Program-made: the position numbers and the translations under genes | Assembly (NCBI RefSeq): GCF_023264675.1 | Contig: NZ_JAHFVG010000001.1 | Span: 62,001-126,000 of the forward strand | Direction: 5' to 3' | Length of the DNA: 64,000 bases | DNA from: Rhodococcus sp. (in: high G+C Gram-positive bacteria) | GTDB taxonomy: Bacteria; Actinomycetota; Actinomycetes; Mycobacteriales; Mycobacteriaceae | The notes under the pieces: model-generated | Told to the model about the DNA's origin: nothing | Databases searched by the model: none | The model's input: only the letters and a program-made list of their open reading frames with translations | Shown here: one piece after another, positions 58,138 through 64,000 of the stretch | How positions within the stretch are numbered: the stretch's first letter is position 1 | Layout: each line of letters begins with the position of its first letter

Positions 58138-58313
58138 AGGTCGAGGGCGTGTTCTCGGTGGATCTCACCTGGGACACGGACGAGGAGTATTCGACGGCTT
58201 CGTGGCAGCTGACGGAGTCGCAGCTCGGGCAGGTCGAGGACTATCTGGCAGAGAACTTCGGGCCTCCAGCGATGGCTCGAAGCCGAAAGATGACACCCGA
58301 AAAGGAGGTTTGA
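58134..58313 (+). CDS. Small hypothetical protein, 59 aa
   Basis: GTG start overlapping the previous stop (GTGA). VKVEGVFSVDLTWDTDEEYS, then a helix (ESQLGQVEDYLAENFG) and a basic end. Not recognised. Confidence 0.6.
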   Translation: MKVEGVFSVDLTWDTDEEYSTASWQLTESQLGQVEDYLAENFGPPAMARSRKMTPEKEV

Positions 58314-58314
58314 C

Positions 58315-58524
58315 ATGGGAAAGAAGAAGAAGGCAGCACCAAGGCTGCAGCGGGTCACGATCAACGTGCCTGAGACAGCGCTGGAGGGTTTGCGCGGCGA
58401 GATCGTTGAGCTGCACGAGCTGGAGGATGGCGACGAGGCTCGGGTCCGGGTGCTCGATGACGGCGAGTGGGTCGGCATGGAGGTGTACCTCTTGCCTGGC
58501 GAGTTCGAGCTGGTGGCCGCATAG
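58315..58524 (+). CDS. Small hypothetical protein, 69 aa
   Basis: Basic N-terminus (GKKKKAAPRLQR), then acidic beta-rich body (EIVELHELEDGDEARVRVLDDG). AAAGGAGG precedes the ATG. Last gene before the toxin-antitoxin operon. Confidence 0.65.
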   Translation: MGKKKKAAPRLQRVTINVPETALEGLRGEIVELHELEDGDEARVRVLDDGEWVGMEVYLLPGEFELVAA

Positions 58525-58529
58525 CAAGA

Positions 58530-58552
58530 GTGGTACCGTATCCCTGTACCAC
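58530..58552 (+). promoter_or_regulatory. Inverted-repeat operator of the toxin-antitoxin pair
   Basis: GTGGTAC, 9-nt spacer, GTACCAC, 20 nt before the antitoxin ATG and its AGGAGGA. YefM-type antitoxins usually bind GTAC-centred palindromes to autoregulate, so this is the expected site. Confidence 0.6.
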
Positions 58553-58572
58553 TTCCCGACCAGGAGGACGCA

Positions 58573-58818
58573 ATGTCAATCTCGGCAACTGAGGCACGCA
58601 AGACCCTGTTCCCGCTCATTCAACAGGTGAACCACGATCGCGTCCCGGTCGAGATCACCTCCAAGGGCGGGGATGCGGTGCTCATCTCAAGGGATGAGTA
58701 CAACTCGCTCATTGAGACGCTGCACATCTTCAGCAACCCGGCCAATGCGGCTCATGTCCTGAAGGGTCTCGCGCAGGCTCGCAACGGCGAAGCGAAGGAG
58801 CGTGAACTGATCGAATGA
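58573..58818 (+). CDS. yefM: YefM-family antitoxin
   Basis: 81 aa. SISATEARKTLFPLIQQVNHDRVPVEITSKGGDAVLIS is the Phd/YefM DNA-binding fold; the C-terminal half is the toxin-binding tail. Overlaps the toxin gene by 4 nt. It neutralises the toxin and likely represses its own operon. Confidence 0.92.
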   Translation: MSISATEARKTLFPLIQQVNHDRVPVEITSKGGDAVLISRDEYNSLIETLHIFSNPANAAHVLKGLAQARNGEAKERELIE

Positions 58819-59078
58819 CCCTGCTGGACTTGAAGTTCGTCGAGACGGGCTGGGACGACTACCTACACTGGCAGCTGGTCGACAAAAAGATGGTGAAGAA
58901 GGTCAACGAGCTAATCAAGAGCGCTCGTCGAGATCCCTTCGAGGGGATTGGGAAGCCCGAGCCCCTGAAGTTCCAGCTGGAGGGCGTCTGGTCTCGCCGA
59001 ATCACTGGCGAGCACCGGTTCGTTTACCTGCCCGAGGATGGCTGCATCACAGTCATCGCCTGCCGACACCACTACTGA
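58815..59078 (+). CDS. yoeB: YoeB-family mRNA interferase toxin
   Basis: 87 aa RelE-fold ribosome-dependent endoribonuclease. GKPEPLKFQLEGVWSRRI and GEHRFVYL carry the Glu/Arg active-site region, and ACRHHY at the C-terminus holds the terminal His-Tyr pair, so the active site looks intact. In a phage it may stabilise the prophage or exclude other phages. Confidence 0.92.
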   Translation: MTLLDLKFVETGWDDYLHWQLVDKKMVKKVNELIKSARRDPFEGIGKPEPLKFQLEGVWSRRITGEHRFVYLPEDGCITVIACRHHY

Positions 59079-59095
59079 CATCGAGGGGAGATCCC

Positions 59096-59365
59096 ATGGA
59101 CGGATTGCTTGACTACTACCGGCAGCGCCGCGCGCAGAAGCGCCAGGCTGCAACGAACGACCGCCGCCTCGGCTACGCCAAGGCTGGCGTCGACTACTCA
59201 GCCAAGAAGGCTGCTGAGTACCGCGAGGAGGCTCGGCTCGCCGAGTTGGCCGGCGACTGGATTCACGCTCAGAAGTGCCACGTCCGCGCTGGTGCCTACG
59301 AGATGTCTTCGTCCGAAGCGAGCTACGAGGCGCTGTCTCGGAGCATCGTTATCCATGGCGCATGA
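59096..59365 (+). CDS. Hypothetical helical basic protein, 89 aa
   Basis: DGLLDYYRQRRAQKRQAATNDRR then Ala-rich helices (YSAKKAAEYREEARLAELAG). Follows yoeB by 17 nt with GAGGGGAG, so probably the third gene of that operon; a terminator follows. Confidence 0.7.
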   Translation: MDGLLDYYRQRRAQKRQAATNDRRLGYAKAGVDYSAKKAAEYREEARLAELAGDWIHAQKCHVRAGAYEMSSSEASYEALSRSIVIHGA

Positions 59366-59374
59366 ACACACAAG

Positions 59375-59408
59375 AAAGCCCCTCAGCTTCTAGCTGGGGG
59401 GCTTTTTT
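59375..59408 (+). terminator. Intrinsic terminator ending the plus-strand arm
   Basis: AAGCCCC-TCAGC pairs with GCTG-GGGGGCTT around TTCTA, followed by a run of T. Lies between convergent genes. Confidence 0.92.
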
Positions 59409-59413
59409 GCGTT

Positions 59414-59755
59414 CTAGGCCAGCGCTCCATGGCCGACGAGGTGGAAGTGCTGGCAGGGCTGCAGGAGGGCCTTGGCTTTGCCGACGTAGTCAATGAAGGC
59501 TTGCTCGTCGAGCATTCGATTCACCTTGTGGGCATGTCCGGCTAGGTTGACCGCGAGCGGCGACTCCCATCCACAGTCGCACTTGACGCTGTAGTCCTGG
59601 CGCGAGATCTCTGTTCGCCGCGAGAGGCCGAGCCCGATGTCTTCGAACTCGCGGCTGACGGTGATCTCGGTGGGCCGTGTGGCGAGGTAGATCCGCGTCT
59701 GGTGCTGTATGAAGCCGACTGGATGCTTGGGGTTCCCCCAGCTCGACGACCTCAT
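59414..59755 (-). CDS. Hypothetical Cys-containing protein, 113 aa
   Basis: CDCGWESPLAVNLAGHAHKVNRMLDE looks like a treble-clef or zinc-ribbon fragment; C-terminal CQHFHLVGH could complete it. ATGA overlap with the upstream small gene. Function unknown. Confidence 0.7.
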   Translation of the reverse strand: MRSSSWGNPKHPVGFIQHQTRIYLATRPTEITVSREFEDIGLGLSRRTEISRQDYSVKCDCGWESPLAVNLAGHAHKVNRMLDEQAFIDYVGKAKALLQPCQHFHLVGHGALA

Positions 59756-59916
59756 GCGTGTGCCTTAGTCCAGCGCAGTCGGCGCTCCAGGGCTCGGTCG
59801 CGTTCGTCGTACAGCGCTTCAGCCTGGACGGGTTCGTTGATGTACAGAGCGATCTTGTAGCGGTCGGTGAGGTCTGCGATGGCCTCGTCGATGCGCGCGA
59901 GGGTCTTGTCCAGCAT
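59752..59916 (-). CDS. Small helical protein, 54 aa
   Basis: TLARIDEAIADLTDRYKIALY, helical, followed by a charged coiled region. The ATG at 59916 is chosen for its CCGGAGAA; the longer start lacks a site. Confidence 0.6.
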   Translation of the reverse strand: MLDKTLARIDEAIADLTDRYKIALYINEPVQAEALYDERDRALERRLRWTKAHA

Positions 59917-60196
59917 TTCGATTCTCCGGGTGATAGACGAAAGTCCCACCTCGCGCAGGTCGTAGCTGCACGAGTGGGACTGCGAACCGTGCCGGCGAGT
60001 GCCGGCCAGTTCGTCGGGCGGGGCGTCAGATTGCCGAACCGCCAGGGGTGGAGACGATATGAAGTTGTAGTTCTCGACGCGCCTGCTATGCCGTGGCTTT
60101 GGTCGAGACCTTCACATAACGATGATGTGAAGTAGGTTGTGTACTGGTTCATCTTACCATATGATGCTCGCGCTCATGCACCATATGGCTTTTGCT
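59917..60196 (-). other. Structured noncoding leader region
   Basis: No convincing gene in 280 nt. On the minus strand it holds a CTTCACAT/ATGTGAAG hairpin (60110-60132), an ACAACTTCAT motif (60059-60068) with no start codon nearby, and a long nested hairpin (59942-59981) with AGTCCCAC/GTGGGACT outside and GCAG/CTGC inside. A palindromic CATATGG...ATGATG patch lies at 60158-60188. Likely a regulated leader or noncoding RNA. Confidence 0.45.
60059..60068 (-). promoter_or_regulatory. ACAACT-type leader motif, orphan copy
   Basis: ACAACTTCAT identical to the copies at 5421, 40188 and 41377, but about 140 nt from the next start codon (59916). Confidence 0.4.
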
Positions 60197-60649
60197 CTAC
60201 GCGAGCTTGTAGGCCGGGAACGAAGTCTTCTCCAGTGCGACGAAGACCCAGTAGTCGATGTACTCGGGTGTCTCCTCTTCATCGAAGTCGTCATCATCGC
60301 AGCGTGCGGCGTACTCGGGGTTCTCCTCGGATTCGAGGCCGAACTCGTCGCCGTTGCATTCGCGGAACAGCTCGCCGTACTTGCCGCCACCCTGCCATTG
60401 CGGGATGCCGAACAGCCTGCCAGTCGCCTTCTCCTCGATCACGAAGAACTGGTCGATGCCCTGGTAGAAGGTGGCCGTGGAGTCGAGTCCGTCCGTGTCG
60501 ACGATGTTGAACCGCGCTCGGAAGTCTCGGTAGTCCGGCGACTTCCAGTAGTGCGAATATTTCTCACTCCAGTCGGAGTCGATGTCTTCGAACAGGATCG
60601 AATCGACCGCGATGTGGGTCTTGCCTTCGTGTTGGATCTCTTTCAGCAT
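60197..60649 (-). CDS. Hypothetical acidic protein, 150 aa
   Basis: Not recognised. FFVIEEKATGRLFGIPQWQGGGKYGELFRE then a strongly acidic run (ARCDDDDFDEEETPEYIDYW). Overlaps the upstream gene by 7 nt. Downstream of the nrdF gene cluster. Confidence 0.7.
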   Translation of the reverse strand: MLKEIQHEGKTHIAVDSILFEDIDSDWSEKYSHYWKSPDYRDFRARFNIVDTDGLDSTATFYQGIDQFFVIEEKATGRLFGIPQWQGGGKYGELFRECNGDEFGLESEENPEYAARCDDDDFDEEETPEYIDYWVFVALEKTSFPAYKLA

Positions 60650-60971
60650 GGTTCTACTCTCACTAGTCCGTAGTTCTGGCCGCGCTTGACGACCTGGAAG
60701 GTGCCGGTTACGACGCCGGCAGAGATCTCGCTGGTCATCACCAGTTCGGTGAAGTCCTTGGCGAACATCTCGTATCGCCGGCCATCTTCGGCGACGAGCA
60801 TGAACTTGATGGATGATCGGCCGCGCCCATATCCCATGACCTGGAAAGTCTCGGTAAACGGATCATTCGGCAGCCAATCGACGCCCTCCCGCTCCGACCA
60901 GCCGTCGACATAGCCGAGCAGGTCCCGAGTCTTACGGTCTACGGGGTATTCGGTCAGGTTCGTCTTCGCCA

Positions 60972-60972
<1 letters not shown>
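60643..60972 (-). CDS. Hypothetical protein, 109 aa
   Basis: Beta-rich: ETFQVMGYGRGRSSIKFMLVAEDGRRYEMFAKDF, ending VVKRGQNYGLVRVEPC. Resembles small DNA-interacting phage proteins in general form only. Shares its start base with the nrdF stop. Confidence 0.65.
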
Positions 60973-62174
<1,202 letters not shown>

Positions 62175-62194
<20 letters not shown>

Positions 62195-62951
62195 CTTCTA
62201 CCTTCCGAATCGGCCAGTCGCCGTTCACTGTTAGGGATTTCTCTCGCGCCTCTGCCGCGTCTGCGGTGAGCTGCTCGATCTGTTCGTGCATTTTCTTGAT
62301 GCGCTTCTCAGCGCTCGTGGCCTTCTTGACCAGGTACTTCTTGAAGTCTTCCTGCCGCGCGAGGTGCCACTCCCCCTGCTTGGCCATGAGTTCTTCAGCA
62401 GTCAGGCCGGCCAGGTCTTCGCGCCGGCCGAACTTCCATGCGAGCCGAGCTGCTGCGAGCGCGTCGGCGTCGGCGGTGTGGGCATTCTTCAGGCTGAGCC
62501 CGTAATGCTCGGCCGTGACGCCCAGTGTCCGTTTGCCTTTGCGGTACTTGTCATGCTCGCGGTCGAGGACGTACGGGTCGACGATGGGTCCGAACTCCAT
62601 GGACTCCCAGCCGAGTCGCCGGCCTTCGTAGTCCATGAGGGTGAAGTCGAAGCTGGCGTTGTAGGCCGCGATGATGCGGCCCTCTTCCCAGCAGTCGGTG
62701 AGGGCGTCCCTGATCGCGGCATACCCGGACTTGTAGTCCATCCCGTCTCGCTGCGCGATCTCAGTGGTGACGCCGTGGACTTCGGCTGCACCCTCCGGGA
62801 TCTCAATGCCAGGATCGACCATCCAGTTCTGCTGAATAACCTCGGAGCCATCGATCTTGCCGATGAACGCAGTCACGAGCCGGCATTCGGTGGGGATTGG
62901 GCCGGTTGTCTCGGTGTCGAAGCATGCAAGCGGCATCTCGGTCCAGTTCAC
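62175..62951 (-). CDS. DEDDh 3'-5' exonuclease (DnaQ-like)
   Basis: 258 aa. Exo I CFDTETTG, HGVTTE block, Exo II YNASFDFTLMD, Exo III HTADADALAA with the catalytic His. A C-terminal extension (190-258) is basic and coiled. Likely proofreading or processing exonuclease in the replication module. Confidence 0.9.
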
Positions 62952-63163
62952 TTCTTGCCTTCGTACTTGATGTGGATGCGGTTGCCGTCTTTGTCTTTAT
63001 CCAGCCCGATCTGGTCGGCGACCTTGTGCCAGTGCGAGAGCTGCAGCGGGGTCATCTCAACGCCACCGAACGCAACAAGCGCTTTGCGGATCACTCGCCG
63101 GTCGACGGTGACGAGGTCATCCCCGGTTGCTTCACCCTCGGTTGGGTGTAATTGGAAGCCCAA
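62948..63163 (-). CDS. Hypothetical protein, 71 aa
   Basis: Not recognised. TVDRRVIRKALVAFGGVEMTPLQLSHWHKV then KDKDGNRIHIKYEGKK. ATGA coupled to the exonuclease. Confidence 0.65.
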   Translation of the reverse strand: MGFQLHPTEGEATGDDLVTVDRRVIRKALVAFGGVEMTPLQLSHWHKVADQIGLDKDKDGNRIHIKYEGKK

Positions 63164-63413
63164 GGTTTCGTTCCTCGAAGTTAATCGCTGCGTGTAGTTC
63201 GTTCCAGATCTGGATCTGGTTTTTGTCCAATGTCATCGACGCCATCTCGAAGACGAGACGGTTGAGGATCGGGAACGGCAGGATGACCAGGTCGGCCTGG
63301 TCGAGGCGCTCGAATGTCGCCTCGGCCCAGGCTTCCTGCTCGTCTTCGTCGTATGCCGCCAGCTTCAGCGGCTCGACGATCTGCTCGTATCCGTGCCTAT
63401 CGGCCGCTGGCAT
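63132..63413 (-). CDS. Hypothetical acidic protein, 93 aa
   Basis: Not recognised. EDEQEAWAEATFERLDQADLVILPFPILNRLVFE, helical. The ATG at 63413 overlaps the previous gene by 17 nt; longer starts lie deep in the upstream gene. Confidence 0.65.
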   Translation of the reverse strand: MPAADRHGYEQIVEPLKLAAYDEDEQEAWAEATFERLDQADLVILPFPILNRLVFEMASMTLDKNQIQIWNELHAAINFEERNLGLPITPNRG

Positions 63414-63822
63414 GGGCCTGCATCGAACGACGGTTGAGCAGTTCCGAGACGCTGCGAGCTTCCTCGACGCTCGCAATCACCTCTTTCAGCTCGACCTTGA
63501 ATCGGTCGTCGAACTCGGGGAACTCGTCCATGAAGGTGGCGAGTGCGAGTGCGTGCCAGGCGACGGCGATGATGTGCTTGCTGCCGGTCTCTTCGTCGCG
63601 GTCTTCGCCGTTCCAGAACTGCCAGAGGTGACGGTTGAGCGCGTCGAAGGACTTGCTCCACTCATACCCTTTGCGCCAGTTATCTTTTGAGTATTTCAAA
63701 CTCCCCTTGCCGTAGTGCTCTGCAATCTCCAACAGGGCACCCGAAGGGATCGCTGAGTACATCGCCAGCTTAACCCCCTTCTCAGCTCCCGTGGAGGAGA
63801 CGCTGCGTACTTCTTCTGTCAT
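63397..63822 (-). CDS. DUF5664-like protein (putative dNTP diphosphohydrolase)
   Basis: 141 aa. KGVKLAMYSAIPSGALLEIAEHYGKGSLKYS, NWRKGYEWSKSFDALNRHLWQF, GEDRDEETGSKHIIAVAWHALA match the conserved phage family often named dATP/dGTP diphosphohydrolase N-terminal-like. ATG at 63822 with AAAGGA upstream. Fits the nucleotide-metabolism context next to nrdF. Confidence 0.75.
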   Translation of the reverse strand: MTEEVRSVSSTGAEKGVKLAMYSAIPSGALLEIAEHYGKGSLKYSKDNWRKGYEWSKSFDALNRHLWQFWNGEDRDEETGSKHIIAVAWHALALATFMDEFPEFDDRFKVELKEVIASVEEARSVSELLNRRSMQAHASGR

Positions 63823-63823
63823 C

Positions 63824-64000
63824 TCAGAGTCCTTTGAGCTTGGCTGGCAGGAGCTGCATGAGCTGCATGAACGAGGTCCGCTGGAGCTGTTCAAGCATTA
63901 CCTTGGCGAAGGCCGGGTCAGGGCTGAGTGCGTTGACGAAGTACGCAAACTCGGGCAGTGTGTTTACCCGTCCCCGCTTGACGCCTGCGGAGTCCTGGTT
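63824..64000 (-). CDS. Partial gene at window edge (3' end)
   Basis: At least 58 codons on the minus strand, ending MQLLPAKLKGL. Reads VKRGRVNTLPEFAYFVNAL and SPDPAFAKVMLEQLQ. The 5' end is outside the window. Its stop is adjacent to the following ATG (TGAGATG). Not recognised. Confidence 0.65.
   Translation of the reverse strand, partial: NQDSAGVKRGRVNTLPEFAYFVNALSPDPAFAKVMLEQLQRTSFMQLMQLLPAKLKGL

Noticed and set aside
59490-60152. 220-codon minus-strand frame
   Set aside because: Covers two better-supported genes in another frame and lacks a ribosome-binding site; composition is Ser/Arg/Thr-biased.

Overview
The window is most of a temperate, long-tailed (siphovirus-type) actinobacteriophage genome. 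It has a tyrosine integrase, an HK97/lambda-style head-tail module with a tape-measure gene of over 10 kb, and an endolysin ending in LGFP cell-wall-binding repeats. LGFP repeats suggest a mycolic-acid-containing host such as Rhodococcus or Gordonia; this host call is inference. The last minus-strand gene runs off the right edge.

Layout. 24-2518 (+): integrase and three small genes, one a DUF2637-type membrane protein. 2585-11021 (mostly -): two SGNH hydrolases, a membrane protein, a NAMPT-like and Prs-like pair (candidate NAD+ reconstitution), thymidylate synthase, small genes, a HicA-like/zinc-finger/AT-hook protein and an HTH repressor. 11289-48206 (-): the late operon, read from the right: small genes, HNH, two degenerate tRNAs, terS, terL, portal, MuF-like protein, scaffold, decoration, capsid, connectors, major tail protein, frameshifted tail chaperones, tape measure, tail-tip proteins, lysin, an Acb2/Tad1-like sponge, holin, and fibre-like minor tail proteins. 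48774-59365 (+): an accessory arm of more than 25 small, mostly acidic genes, including ArdA antirestriction and a YefM-YoeB toxin-antitoxin pair. 59414-64000 (-): nucleotide metabolism and replication genes (NrdF, DEDDh exonuclease, DUF5664-like protein) and small unknowns.

The most unusual feature is in the plus-strand accessory arm. Ten intergenic elements of 41-70 nt fold as a tRNA acceptor stem plus a TTCRA-type T arm. Most have only a tiny hairpin where the D and anticodon arms should be. Both stems covary between copies. Most elements are followed by a hairpin of variable sequence and then a CTCTGGAG ribosome-binding site that starts the next one to five genes. This looks like tRNA-style punctuation of a polycistronic message or of exchangeable gene cassettes. 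Two further tRNA-like genes with damaged anticodon arms lie on the minus strand next to terS.

Other recurring signals: an ACAACT(G/T)(A/C)AT motif ahead of many minus-strand start codons, including one at a fusion seam inside the endolysin; an ATGATGCRTGAA motif upstream of three minus-strand genes; and two promoters that predict leaderless messages. The phage seems to carry several counter-defence functions: NAD+ restoration, a cyclic-nucleotide sponge, ArdA and a toxin-antitoxin pair.
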